A DNA stretch of 64,000 nt from Spirochaetales bacterium. Lineage in GTDB: Bacteria > Spirochaetota > Spirochaetia > DSM-2461. The stretch spans positions 1-64,000 of the forward strand of contig QKAW01000026.1 in the NCBI GenBank assembly GCA_003247135.1, written 5' to 3'. The position numbers were made by a program, and so were the translations under genes. This document shows positions 54,487 to 64,000 of the stretch, piece by piece (the stretch's first letter is position 1; each line of letters opens with the position of its first letter). The notes under the pieces are model-generated. The model made no database searches, was not told where the DNA came from, and worked only from the letters and a program-made list of their open reading frames with translations.

Positions 54487-56223
54487 TTAATCTATAAGAA
54501 ATTCTCTAATACCCGACTCTCGTTTAATTTTTCTCGAGATTGCCATTTCGATCTCTTTAATATCAGAATATATTGTGACATGCTTCTTTCCCCTGGTTAT
54601 AGCAGTGTAGAGAATCTCCCTTGTGAGTAGTTTCTCTGTTCCTTGGGGGATGACTATTGCAACTTTCTCAAATTCTGACCCCTGACTCTTATGAACTGTG
54701 CCTGCGTAGGAAGTTTCAAAATCACTTAACTTCGATATTGATATTATCTTAAATTCCTTCTGTTCCCTAAAAAAAGCGTACAACCCATTTAAAAATCCAA
54801 AAATGACTCCTCTATCCCCATTATAAAGTCCATTTATGTAGTCGTTTTTTGTAATCATTATTGGCTGACCATGATAAAAAAGTGTATTTTTTCTATTAAA
54901 AACCTTGGATATCTTGCTATTCAGAGAGTATGTTCCATATAATCCCTTTTTTGTTGGGGTCAAAAGAGTAAAACTACTAAATTGGTCAAAATATTCGTTA
55001 ATATCATTTAAACAGTTTTTATAATCCAAAACAGATAATTTAAAACTTTTTTTTATGCATCTGCTATACTCTTTAACAACTTCTTCCAAAACCTGATCAA
55101 TTCCCAGAATTTTTTTAAGTATAACTTCACTCCCTTCACTCATCAATTTTAAAGAGTTTTGAATGTCCCCATTAATAACACATTTAGCAACATCCAGTAT
55201 CCCCTTGGTTGACCTGTAGGATCTATTTAGTATTACAATTTTACCATTCATTTTATGATTGGACTCTTCACTGTTATATAGAAAATCACCTAAAAGTGCT
55301 CCAGCTTCTACAGATGGTAGCTGATCTTTATCTCCCACAAGTATTAGTTTTGTATTGGGGCTTAATGCATCAAATAACCTATACATCATGTGAATATCAA
55401 CCATTGAAGCTTCATCCACAACTACTGCATCTGCTGGTATTAATCTTTCTGAGTTATACCGTGGTTTGTCACTATTTGGGTTAATTCCTAAAAGTTTGTG
55501 AAGTGTAAAAGCTTCAACACCCATCTCCTCTGTAAAACTCTCCACCATACGTTTAGCAGCTCTTCCAGTTGGAGCAGCAAGCATAATATTTTTTATTCCT
55601 TTTGTTTGAAATGCTTTTATAATCGATAATATTGTTGTGGTTTTACCTGTTCCCGGTCCTCCTGAAATTATTAAAAAATTGCTGCTTAATGCTTTTGAAA
55701 TAGTGTCATCCCCGGTATTTTCAGACTCCACAAAATCTAATCTCCTGCTTAACAACTCCAGAAATCTGGTTTCATATTTTTTTATTCTATTAATGTATAT
55801 ATAATCATTAATTAATAGAAAAGGCTCATTTCCGTTACCAAAAAGAGTGGGATGATCTAAGATAAGAGTATCAATACTCATTAAAAAATCCTCAATCACG
55901 AAAGGGGGCTTCTCTGTATCAAACCACTCATAAATATCAATATGTATATCTTTTATACTAGTTCTTAGATTCCCTAGTTCATACTGATACATTACATGTA
56001 AAATTAGCCACTTTAAATTAGTATTTTCAGTTATGCTGTAAAGTTCAAAAATCTCTTTAACAAAATAGATCTGGCTCCATTTAAATCCTGCACTTTTAGC
56101 ATCAAAAATAAAGTTATCCCATTTTTTTGACTTGGAATATACTTTTTTTAAATCTGATGAGGCGCTAGTTATATCTCTATTTTTTAAAAAATCTCTTAAT
56201 GCTGTTCCAATGCCATCACTCAT
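54487..56223 (-). CDS. recD: RecD, 5-prime to 3-prime helicase subunit of RecBCD
   Basis: A superfamily 1B helicase of 578 residues. It has Walker A SGGPGTGKTTT (about 189-199), Walker B VVDEASMVD, GDKDQLPSVEAG, the RSYRST segment and the C-terminal motif GTVHKSQGSEFEKV, then YTAITRGKK. The N-terminal 110 residues form the usual RecB-interaction region. It overlaps recB by ATGA. In the complex it pulls on the 5-prime strand while RecB pulls on the other, and it controls nuclease activity. Length is normal. Confidence 0.96.
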   Translation of the reverse strand: MSDGIGTALRDFLKNRDITSASSDLKKVYSKSKKWDNFIFDAKSAGFKWSQIYFVKEIFELYSITENTNLKWLILHVMYQYELGNLRTSIKDIHIDIYEWFDTEKPPFVIEDFLMSIDTLILDHPTLFGNGNEPFLLINDYIYINRIKKYETRFLELLSRRLDFVESENTGDDTISKALSSNFLIISGGPGTGKTTTILSIIKAFQTKGIKNIMLAAPTGRAAKRMVESFTEEMGVEAFTLHKLLGINPNSDKPRYNSERLIPADAVVVDEASMVDIHMMYRLFDALSPNTKLILVGDKDQLPSVEAGALLGDFLYNSEESNHKMNGKIVILNRSYRSTKGILDVAKCVINGDIQNSLKLMSEGSEVILKKILGIDQVLEEVVKEYSRCIKKSFKLSVLDYKNCLNDINEYFDQFSSFTLLTPTKKGLYGTYSLNSKISKVFNRKNTLFYHGQPIMITKNDYINGLYNGDRGVIFGFLNGLYAFFREQKEFKIISISKLSDFETSYAGTVHKSQGSEFEKVAIVIPQGTEKLLTREILYTAITRGKKHVTIYSDIKEIEMAISRKIKRESGIREFLID

Positions 56224-59200
56224 AGCTCAATCCCCATTTTACCAATAAAACCTTTAACTTCACTCTCCAGAGGTTTATAGAAAGAGATTCCGTTTTGAGA
56301 GTCTGGTGACATACCCCTTACATAGAAGTAGAAGTACCCACCAATATCCTTGCTATAGTTAAAGTCAGGCTTGGTCTTATGAAGGTGTAAGTAGAGTGCA
56401 ACTGTGTAAATTAAACCCTGTAAATGGTAGTTATGCTCTATCATACTTGCCTCTACACGTTCACTGGAGTAGTTACTAAACTCCTCAGGCCCCTTTATTG
56501 TGGTACTCTTCCAGTCTGCAATAAACAGAGTCTCATTATAAATAAATATAAGGTCTATAAACCCCTTCAAAAAACCTTTTTCTACTTTTAATTCCAGATT
56601 ATTTATTTCAAAAACATTTTTTTTATCAATTCTAAAATAAAATTCACGTTCATGAATTCTCTCCTTATCATTAAATGCCCCTATTGGTATAGAGCTGCCC
56701 AATAAGTTCAGTTTAGTGTTTAATACACTCCATATAACTTTTTTAGCTACTTTATGGCTTTTGTTAAACCAATCCATATCAAAAAATTTCTTTGCTCCAG
56801 CAAGGCAAAGGTCATTTATCTCACTATCCAAAAGAAACTCTTCTAGAGTAAGCTCGTATTTGGAAAAGTCAATCTCTTCAAAAAATTCATGAATAAAATC
56901 TCCAAAAGTTGCCCCTCCAGGAATATTAAAATTGTTTAGTTCGTCAGATTTTTTATACTCGATAGCAACCTCTTCCTCGTCATCCTCCCTATCAGCATCC
57001 TGTTTGGAGGTTGAACCATGGCTATCTTTTGTTAAACCGGAGTAACTAGAAACCCATATATATCTATCTTTAAATCCAGTTTTACTCTCAATCTGTTTTA
57101 GAGTAAGTTGCTCCTCTGCATTATGTCCTTGGTAGTTTTCCTCTGCTTCCAATAGGTATATCTCTTCATCTATAAAAAAACCGGAACTCTTTATATCCTC
57201 ATAATTTTTTAATGGTAGAGCCAACTTTACTTTTTTTAATAACGAAGGATTATCAATAGTTAGATGCTTGTGAATTGGTTGCTCGCATTTTTTTACAGCT
57301 TCTCCAGCTATTTCATCTATTCGGCCTACTGTTTCACTCCAATTCAAAGAGCTGTAGAGACTATTAATCTCAAAAACCTCACTATTCTTGAATAGAGGAA
57401 GGTAGAGTTTAGAAACAGCTCTAGTAAAGGCTACATAGTAGAGACGTTTTCTCTCTTCCCACTCATCTTTTTGAGATAAAAACTTACTATTAGAGAGGGA
57501 TAAAAAATCAAATGTCCAGAGGCCTTCCTTCTGAGCATACTTTGTTCCATAGTCAGAACTTCTCTCCCGATTACCGGAAAAGCCTCCAGCAAAAAAAACT
57601 ATAGAGAATTCCAACCCCTTACTAGCATGTATGGTCATTATCTGAACAGCTTTTGAGTCTTTATCAAGTCTTACTGAATTCTCTTCATCATCCTCTGTGG
57701 TCTCTATTAACCTATGCAATCTTTGATATAGAGTTTGAACATTTAAACGCTCATTTTTCTGCATCACATTTAAATTTTCTATTAAATGTTTATAGTTTGT
57801 GTAAGCTCTCTCCCCATTAACACTCTCTAGCAATCTGGTCTGTAAATTTCCTTTTGGTGAGTAGTCCTCAACCTCTCTCCATATACTAATTAACCCCGAG
57901 TGCTGCATCTTGTTACTCCAGGCCATTAACTTTTCTGATATTAGTTCAAGTTCTCCCAAACTCTCCATATTGTGAATCTCTTTTAAACTGAATGCGAAAA
58001 GCGGGGAGAGTAGAACTCTCTTTACATCCCCTTGTGATCCTGGTCTTTGTATAGCTTTAAGTAGAGCTAGAATATCCTCGGCCTCATTTGATTTATAAAC
58101 ATTTTTCTGTTTTGAAATAACTACAGGTACAGATTTTTTTAAAAGTCTATCCCTAAGAATTACTGAATCGTTATGGTTATCTACCAGAATTGCAATCTCT
58201 CCCGGGTCTATATTGTTACTGTTTAAAAGATGCAGAATTTTCTTAACAATGGTTGAAAAATATCCCTTTTTACACTGGCTCATATTGATTATTTCATCTT
58301 TTTTTACATCTCTGTCATAAAGTAAAAATTCTATATTTCTTCCTGATTCCTGGGGGAATTTACTTGGTTTATTAGAACTTTTTACAGGAGAAAAATCAGT
58401 AGAAGCAGTATTTCCGCCAGATTTAACTCCAAAAACTGATGAAAACACTCTATTTACACCTTCAACAATCCCATTCTCGGATCTAAAGTTAGTTCCAAGA
58501 AAGTACCTGTTACACTCTAAAACACTCGCTTTAGCCTTATAATAGATCTCAAGATCAGCACCTCGAAACCCGTAAATCGACTGTTTTGGATCCCCAATAA
58601 GAATAAAATTATGGTTAGGGGTCTCACCAAAGAGTCTATTAAAAATCCCCCACTGCTTCTTATCTGTATCCTGAAATTCATCTATTAAGGCAATTTTATA
58701 CTTTTTCCTAAGGGCATAAACCAGGGATTGATCAGAACTCTCAACAACTCTTTTATAGAGATTATCTATTAAATCATTATAAGATAGGACACCTAAACTC
58801 TCCTGACTTTTCTTAAAACACCTGTCTATGCCATTTAAAGCCTTTTTAATAAACTCTCCCGATAAAAATTGTTCCATTGGATTTTTTTTCACGTTCTCTT
58901 TATCGAAAAGTAGTTCAAGGCAGGAAAATAGCATATCTGCATTATTAATAATCTCTCTGGATGTTGTATCAATATCATGAACTGTAAGACCTTTTTTATT
59001 CTTCTCTTGAAGGAATTCACTTGTCAATTTTATTAAATTTTTGCACAGGCCTGATGAGTAAAAATGCTCCATAAACTCTATAAAATCAAAACCCTCATCT
59101 ATCCCTGCAAAACCATTAACGATAGCATCAAATGATGACATCTTTGTTCTGCTCCCCATTGCTTTAGAGGCTGAAGCTAAAATTTCACTGCTATATATCT

Positions 59201-59867
59201 TAAAATTACTTACCTGCTTATATAGCTCTCCACTTTTACTGTTAAATTCACTAGCGATTTTGTATATAAAATCTCTATCCTCTTTTCCTGGAAAAAATTG
59301 ACACTCACCTTTAAATTCTTCACGGTTGTAAAGCTTTATTAACTCGGAAACAACACTCTTAAAACTCTTGTTTCCTCTAAAACAGAAAAATTCTTTTAAA
59401 GATAACTCATCTGCACTCTGTTCAAAATCTCTCAGAAAATTCCACACTGATGATTCTAAAATTGAAGAGTCACGATTTATCTCCTGGTTAAAAAGAGAGA
59501 AAGACTCAAAAGGATAGGCTTTTAATGTATTTTGGCAAAAACCGTGAATAGTATAAATTGATGCCTCGTCAAATTCCCCTATAGCCTTTTCCAGCTTTTT
59601 TCGAATAAGCAGATCTGACTCTTCTCTGTAATCTTTAATAAGAATTTTTCTAATTCTCTCCTTCATCTCTCTTGTTGCTTTATTTGTAAATGTAACAACC
59701 AGAATATCTTTAATTGATAGATTATAATTCTCGTCTTTTATTAAATTTAAAACAATTCTCTCAAGAGAGTAGGTTTTACCTGTTCCAGCTGATGCTTCCA
59801 AAAGCATATTTTCTCTCAAATTAACAGAAATTTCATTGTTGGAGCCTATAGTAAATTCATTACTCAT
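56220..59867 (-). CDS. recB: RecB, helicase-nuclease subunit of RecBCD
   Basis: A UvrD-type helicase joined to a nuclease domain, 1215 residues from the chosen start. It has Walker A EASAGTGKTYS near the start, the ALIDEFQDTDKKQW motif, IGDPKQSIYGFRGAD, IHASKGLEFS and a C-terminal nuclease with GFIDLIFIY and FIADWKST. The track starts at ATG 59882, but GGAG lies at a proper distance (nine bases) only for ATG 59867, which overlaps recC by eight bases. The enzyme degrades double-strand ends and loads RecA after Chi. Confidence 0.97.
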   Translation of the reverse strand: MSNEFTIGSNNEISVNLRENMLLEASAGTGKTYSLERIVLNLIKDENYNLSIKDILVVTFTNKATREMKERIRKILIKDYREESDLLIRKKLEKAIGEFDEASIYTIHGFCQNTLKAYPFESFSLFNQEINRDSSILESSVWNFLRDFEQSADELSLKEFFCFRGNKSFKSVVSELIKLYNREEFKGECQFFPGKEDRDFIYKIASEFNSKSGELYKQVSNFKIYSSEILASASKAMGSRTKMSSFDAIVNGFAGIDEGFDFIEFMEHFYSSGLCKNLIKLTSEFLQEKNKKGLTVHDIDTTSREIINNADMLFSCLELLFDKENVKKNPMEQFLSGEFIKKALNGIDRCFKKSQESLGVLSYNDLIDNLYKRVVESSDQSLVYALRKKYKIALIDEFQDTDKKQWGIFNRLFGETPNHNFILIGDPKQSIYGFRGADLEIYYKAKASVLECNRYFLGTNFRSENGIVEGVNRVFSSVFGVKSGGNTASTDFSPVKSSNKPSKFPQESGRNIEFLLYDRDVKKDEIINMSQCKKGYFSTIVKKILHLLNSNNIDPGEIAILVDNHNDSVILRDRLLKKSVPVVISKQKNVYKSNEAEDILALLKAIQRPGSQGDVKRVLLSPLFAFSLKEIHNMESLGELELISEKLMAWSNKMQHSGLISIWREVEDYSPKGNLQTRLLESVNGERAYTNYKHLIENLNVMQKNERLNVQTLYQRLHRLIETTEDDEENSVRLDKDSKAVQIMTIHASKGLEFSIVFFAGGFSGNRERSSDYGTKYAQKEGLWTFDFLSLSNSKFLSQKDEWEERKRLYYVAFTRAVSKLYLPLFKNSEVFEINSLYSSLNWSETVGRIDEIAGEAVKKCEQPIHKHLTIDNPSLLKKVKLALPLKNYEDIKSSGFFIDEEIYLLEAEENYQGHNAEEQLTLKQIESKTGFKDRYIWVSSYSGLTKDSHGSTSKQDADREDDEEEVAIEYKKSDELNNFNIPGGATFGDFIHEFFEEIDFSKYELTLEEFLLDSEINDLCLAGAKKFFDMDWFNKSHKVAKKVIWSVLNTKLNLLGSSIPIGAFNDKERIHEREFYFRIDKKNVFEINNLELKVEKGFLKGFIDLIFIYNETLFIADWKSTTIKGPEEFSNYSSERVEASMIEHNYHLQGLIYTVALYLHLHKTKPDFNYSKDIGGYFYFYVRGMSPDSQNGISFYKPLESEVKGFIGKMGIEL

Positions 59868-62800
59868 TATCATTATCTCCATCTATTAGCCAGGTATAAA
59901 TTGTTCTATTAAATTTTTCTACAATCTCAGATTCAAAGAGAGGAGTCTTCTCTCCAAAAGCCACCTTTATATAAGGATCACTGCTTAATTGAGAGTAGAG
60001 ATCGTTCATAGATTTTTCCCATGCTGATTCTACATCCATTTTTTTTAGACTTTCCATTATTGTAGGATATAGTGGAATTGGGGATGTTAAATTCTGTATG
60101 TACAACTCCATAATATTTCCTAGTACCTTATCCGGCTCTTTAATGTTTCTGAATACAACCGGCTCCCTAGTTTTTCGACCAATACTATACAGAACTAGGG
60201 ACTCTTCTCTCATCGCTTTATGGGCTGATATAATTAAGGAGTAGATAAATGGAGTTATTTTATCTCTTGTGGAAACTTTATTTTCACCACTAAATGATGC
60301 ACTGGCAGTAAAACAGTTTTTATCACTAACCCAGAGATTCTCAAGTTCCCCAGATAGAGTTACCTCTACACCGTTTATATTAAATAGAAGAGGGCTATAC
60401 TCACCATTTAACTCTCTAGTCTCTCTTTTATAATCTGTATTTTTAAGATTCTCTTCCTGCAAAAAAGTATCTACACCTATTACGATACTCTCTAAATCCT
60501 CTCGTACATTACTGGTTAGAAGTGAGTCTTTATACTCCCCTTCAATCTCTGCTACTTTAAAAAAACTATCGGTTACAGGAGTTAAAGGTTCATCAGTTTT
60601 AAGACCGATATCTAAAACTGCATTTAAAAATTTCCATTTTACAAGAAATTCCAGCTCTCTATTCTCGTATATATCCTCTTCTATTGACTCATCTTGATCC
60701 AGATAAATTCCTTCACCTTTTGTAAAGAAATGTTTTACAGGATTTTTTATAAATTGAATCAAATCACTAACTGTTATCTCTAAACTATTATGCACGAGAG
60801 AATCCTCATCTAAAACAGTCCCTATAGGCGCTCTCTTTATAGAATTATAAGCCAGAGCTGCTTGATAGGCACTTTTATCATAACTAAAAATATTATCATC
60901 ATTTTTAAAATATCTAGAATCAAAACTGTGTAGTGGGTGTTCCTCAAAAAGTGACTCTATACCACCATCAATTTCAAAATTAAGCTCAATAGCCTCTATT
61001 AATTCGCTAATAACAACAGAGGGCTGAAACTCCTCTCCCGTGATCTGATTTTTTGAGTTAAAAAACATTGTTAATGAGCTCTCAGCAGACAGTATTAATT
61101 CCAAAAAGGCATACTTGTCATTCTGTCTTTTGGAAAGATCTATCTTCTGCTCATATATTCCTCTAATATCATAACCCGGTATACTCTCTCTGCCTGGAAA
61201 TTTATCTTCATTTAATCCAAGAACAAAAATATGTTTAAATGGTACAGCTCTAAGTGGCTTAAGAGAAGAGAAAGTAATTCCATTTGTCAAATACCTACCT
61301 TTACTACCAGAAGATTTAACAATAAACTCTTTTAGCAGAGATCTGAAAACAGAGAATGGAATATCTTTCTTTCTAAAATTTTCCAATTTTTTCAGATCGT
61401 CAAAAAGATTTAAAATATTCCTAAATTGATGTTTTACTCCTAATCGTTCCCTTTCATCCAGAAGGTCATCTTTAACAGGTTTCAAATATGTATCCATTAC
61501 TATTTCAATAAATATAACCCACTCATCAATATTCAGGTTTAAAGAGTTTATTGACCAGATATCGTTGTATAAAGATCTCACAATGTGTACTAGTTCTCCA
61601 AGAGAGTCTACAGCCTGACTATCAGAGAGGGAGTATGGAATTAAGGGGTGATCCTCTCTATTTAAAGCTATACCTAAAAAATATCTTTTAAAACCCCACT
61701 CCCAGGTATTGAAGTCATCCATATCAAAGCCTAGTCTCTTTCTATGATCTCGATCTATACCCCATTTAATATTTAATTTATCAATAGTATTTATAAAAAG
61801 ATCTCTACTATTTTTTGTAATTGAAAATTTCTCCATCACACATGGATTTGAGATAATATCGATTATTGATTTTCTATTGAAATCACTTCCTGGAAGATCA
61901 AGAATAGAGAGTAATCCCCTAATAAATGGGGAGTCATCACCACCTTTTAGTCCAACGATATTGTAGGGTAACTCCTTAACTCCTGAATAGATATTTCCAT
62001 CATCATCAACTTTTTGATCTTTAAATATCGCTTCAATATAGAAACTGTAGTCGCTTATATCTGGTGCAACAACTCCTATATCTGTTAACTTTAACCCTCT
62101 ATCCATATCAAGAAGATTAAGAATTTTATCCTTTAAAACCTCAATTTCCCGCCATTGACTTGTAGTTTTGCAAATCCTTATACTTTTATCACTGTTATCT
62201 ATAACTATTGAAGGGGTAACTTTTTCATCTTTTAAACTGTTATCTCTGATTCCCTGTTTTAATTTACCCAAAATGGAGTTATTGTAGTCTCTAAAAAAAC
62301 AGTCTCTCTCTTTTATAAAATCACTCTCACGGCTAATTGTTGTAAAACCGTTTATTAAACCACTAAATTTATTCAACAGGGAGTGTGGCTCACACTCTTC
62401 TTCCAAGGTATATATCTCTGATGGAGTTAAAATAAAGTGGTGAACTTCCAGGTTGCGACTTAAATAATTAAAAAACTTTATTGCCGATTCACCTAAAAAT
62501 GAAGATCCAAAGAGGATTATCCTGCATTTACCATAGGGAGAAAGTTCACTTTTATACTCTTCTCCACTCTCTATTATATTATTCAGGATTTTACTTATGT
62601 GTAGGTAGGGAGTATCGGTAAATATATAGTTCCATAACTCCATTTGCCATCTCTGTTCATCTTCCCTAAGGATTACATTATCACTATTTTTGTAAAGCTC
62701 TTTCTTATCCCAAGCGGCAACCATCATAGGACAATTCATCCCATAATGATAAAAAAGACCTGCAATACTGTCAGAGAGTTGGAAAAGACGCTGAGGAGAG

Positions 62801-63174
62801 TTATCAACATAGTCAAACAGTTGAGGGAATTTCTCTCTTGTAACAAGAAGCTCTTCCAGAACTTTATAAACTACAATTTTAAAGCTATCCATAAACAAGA
62901 GACTTTTTGTATCATCACTTTGGTACTTAAAAAGCTCCCTTCCAACTCTATAACCTAAAACAAGATTTTTAATTGCGTTTTCGGGGTATTCAACTTCAAG
63001 ATCCATAGAAATTCCATCATGTTTTGCTAATTCAAGCTTCAACCATGCTGCAATATTACTATTTTGGATAACTGTAATTACTCTTTCACCAAATAGGGAA
63101 TCAGAGTGAAAGAGTTCTGATTTTGTGCTGATAAACTCAAAAAGATTATTTGAGTGATATATATTATAGCTCAT
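59860..63174 (-). CDS. recC: RecC, Chi-recognition subunit of RecBCD
   Basis: A dead-helicase protein of 1104 residues that holds the complex together, separates the strands and reads the Chi site. Family traits include the early RVITVIQNSNIAAWLKLELA, ILFGSSFLGESAIKF, PLRAVPFKHIFVLGLNEDKFPG and a degenerate nuclease-like C-terminus. The order recC-recB-recD matches the enterobacterial locus, without ptrA between. The Chi sequence of this organism cannot be seen here. The gene is 26 bases downstream of the GHKL/STAS-like fusion gene and possibly co-transcribed with it. Confidence 0.95.
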   Translation of the reverse strand: MSYNIYHSNNLFEFISTKSELFHSDSLFGERVITVIQNSNIAAWLKLELAKHDGISMDLEVEYPENAIKNLVLGYRVGRELFKYQSDDTKSLLFMDSFKIVVYKVLEELLVTREKFPQLFDYVDNSPQRLFQLSDSIAGLFYHYGMNCPMMVAAWDKKELYKNSDNVILREDEQRWQMELWNYIFTDTPYLHISKILNNIIESGEEYKSELSPYGKCRIILFGSSFLGESAIKFFNYLSRNLEVHHFILTPSEIYTLEEECEPHSLLNKFSGLINGFTTISRESDFIKERDCFFRDYNNSILGKLKQGIRDNSLKDEKVTPSIVIDNSDKSIRICKTTSQWREIEVLKDKILNLLDMDRGLKLTDIGVVAPDISDYSFYIEAIFKDQKVDDDGNIYSGVKELPYNIVGLKGGDDSPFIRGLLSILDLPGSDFNRKSIIDIISNPCVMEKFSITKNSRDLFINTIDKLNIKWGIDRDHRKRLGFDMDDFNTWEWGFKRYFLGIALNREDHPLIPYSLSDSQAVDSLGELVHIVRSLYNDIWSINSLNLNIDEWVIFIEIVMDTYLKPVKDDLLDERERLGVKHQFRNILNLFDDLKKLENFRKKDIPFSVFRSLLKEFIVKSSGSKGRYLTNGITFSSLKPLRAVPFKHIFVLGLNEDKFPGRESIPGYDIRGIYEQKIDLSKRQNDKYAFLELILSAESSLTMFFNSKNQITGEEFQPSVVISELIEAIELNFEIDGGIESLFEEHPLHSFDSRYFKNDDNIFSYDKSAYQAALAYNSIKRAPIGTVLDEDSLVHNSLEITVSDLIQFIKNPVKHFFTKGEGIYLDQDESIEEDIYENRELEFLVKWKFLNAVLDIGLKTDEPLTPVTDSFFKVAEIEGEYKDSLLTSNVREDLESIVIGVDTFLQEENLKNTDYKRETRELNGEYSPLLFNINGVEVTLSGELENLWVSDKNCFTASASFSGENKVSTRDKITPFIYSLIISAHKAMREESLVLYSIGRKTREPVVFRNIKEPDKVLGNIMELYIQNLTSPIPLYPTIMESLKKMDVESAWEKSMNDLYSQLSSDPYIKVAFGEKTPLFESEIVEKFNRTIYTWLIDGDNDNE

Positions 63175-63200
63175 AGAAAACTATACAATTTAATTAAATA

Positions 63201-63989
63201 TTAAACAAACTCTTTACTTGTAAGGGGTATTATTTTTACAAATTTGTATTTTCCAGAAATAACTGAAAGAGGTTTAAATGAGGCTCTCTGCCAATCCTCT
63301 CTATCATTATAGAGAAATGAGCTCTCTATTCCATTCTCTTCCAATGTTTTAATAAAAGTTAATATAGGTGGAACAGTTGATGAATTCATAGATTCAAGCT
63401 TGTCAAATCTAACCTCCAGTTTCTTGCCTTTTACAATATTTATAATCTGAATTAGGTAAGAATCCAATACTCTCTCAGGATTTAATGTTCGACATTTCCC
63501 AATCCAGTCAACAATAACAAGGTCTTCCTTTAATGCTACATCAATTTCTAAATCTTCATATACTAACGGTTTCATTACAACTCCTAATTCATTTTTACTT
63601 TTTACTGCACTTACAGTCATTCTATTTTTGACCAAACTACAACCCAATACAAACCCTCCATCACTTGCAACTCTTAAAAGACCAAGTTTACTCTCACCCT
63701 TTATTCTATTATCCAGAATTTCCTGAAGTCTACTTATAAATAAATTGTAAGGGTTTGAACTACTGTTTATTTTTTCTATAAAACTCGACAAATTGGTATA
63801 ATCTTCATCTTTTATAATTTGATTATTTATAGAAATTATTAAATCATCGTTATTATTAAAACAAAAATTAATTTTTTTCTTTATACCATTACTCATGTAG
63901 TATTTTACAGAATTTTCTAGTAACTCTCCGGATACCATTTTTACATTATCTATATATGTTTTGTCAAAACTTTTTAATTTTTTTTCCAA
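63201..63989 (-). CDS. GHKL-like plus STAS-like regulatory fusion (slr1658/slr1659-like)
   Basis: A protein of 262 residues complete at the window edge. The N-terminal part has SGELLENSVKYYMSNG, like the N-box of anti-sigma-type ATPases (slr1658/DUF6272, SiaB-like group), but no clear ATP-lid motifs. The C-terminal half matches slr1659-like STAS domains: a VDWIGKCRTLNPERVLDSYL segment followed by FDKLESMNSSTVPPILTFIK, in which SST may be the phosphorylated site. Usually these are two separate neighbouring proteins, so this looks like a fusion of a partner-switch pair. The start is TTG with AGGA four bases upstream. Its place before recC is noteworthy. Confidence 0.65.
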   Translation of the reverse strand: MEKKLKSFDKTYIDNVKMVSGELLENSVKYYMSNGIKKKINFCFNNNDDLIISINNQIIKDEDYTNLSSFIEKINSSSNPYNLFISRLQEILDNRIKGESKLGLLRVASDGGFVLGCSLVKNRMTVSAVKSKNELGVVMKPLVYEDLEIDVALKEDLVIVDWIGKCRTLNPERVLDSYLIQIINIVKGKKLEVRFDKLESMNSSTVPPILTFIKTLEENGIESSFLYNDREDWQRASFKPLSVISGKYKFVKIIPLTSKEFV

Positions 63990-64000
63990 TTTATCCTGAA

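Noticed and set aside
1-64000. Mobile elements, defence islands, CRISPR arrays, tRNA or rRNA genes
   Set aside because: No transposase, integrase, repeat-spacer array or RNA-gene signature was seen; gene content and base composition look uniform. tRNA detection by eye is not exhaustive.

Overview
The window is AT-rich, gene-dense chromosomal DNA with about 51 protein genes. I see no tRNA, rRNA, CRISPR array, transposase, integrase or phage gene, and no gap without a gene longer than about 240 bases. The probable host is a free-living anaerobic spirochaete (Spirochaetota). This is inferred from the lipoprotein-rich envelope genes, complete RecBCD and SbcCD systems, a cyclophilin-FKBP dual lipoprotein, a Gld-like ABC locus, rubrerythrin, many hybrid histidine kinases and a sigma-54 promoter. 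No marker gene proves it. TTG and GTG starts are frequent.

Left part (1-18.7 kb, all minus strand): a tandem pair of MCP-like receptors lacking the signalling hairpin; a hybrid kinase coupled to sbcD-sbcC; rubrerythrin behind a palindromic operator; a HAD/TPR/SixA group; a YchJ-like protein; an MfnA-type PLP decarboxylase; an HD-GYP protein with a dead GGDEF domain; a eukaryote-type HisA; and an orphan HPr-domain protein overlapping a second hybrid kinase.

Middle (18.8-40.7 kb, mostly plus strand): a third hybrid kinase; a run of exported proteins (papain-like lipoprotein, unknown lipoprotein, small envelope protein, PEGA protein, dual-immunophilin lipoprotein); a solute-sensing diguanylate cyclase with ogt and radA; a TraB-like membrane protein and a TPR lipoprotein on the minus strand; a large unknown exported protein; an iron-type alcohol dehydrogenase; a BioD-like P-loop protein; and a four-gene Gld-like ABC operon (ATPase, permease, GldG-like, DUF4340-like).

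Right part (40.7-64 kb): nadABC controlled by two tandem 21-bp palindromes, with a NadQ/NrtR-like regulator gene close by; a rhodanese; a DUF2161-like nuclease-fold protein; hsp20 with an essentially perfect sigma-54 promoter; a NYN/OST-HTH RNA-binding protein with an HD protein; an amino-acid-type binding lipoprotein; a GH13 glycosidase and a probably leaderless tetR gene that share a palindromic operator; a nitroreductase-like protein; recC-recB-recD; and, upstream of them, a GHKL-like plus STAS-like fusion.

The best supported new points are the NadQ-type circuit, the sigma-54 hsp20 promoter, the TetR-amylase operator pair with a leaderless tetR, the orphan HPr-domain/kinase pair and the set of overlapping convergent gene ends. 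No single locus proves a wholly new system. The HPr/kinase pair and the exported-protein cluster at 20.6-25.2 kb are the strongest candidates.
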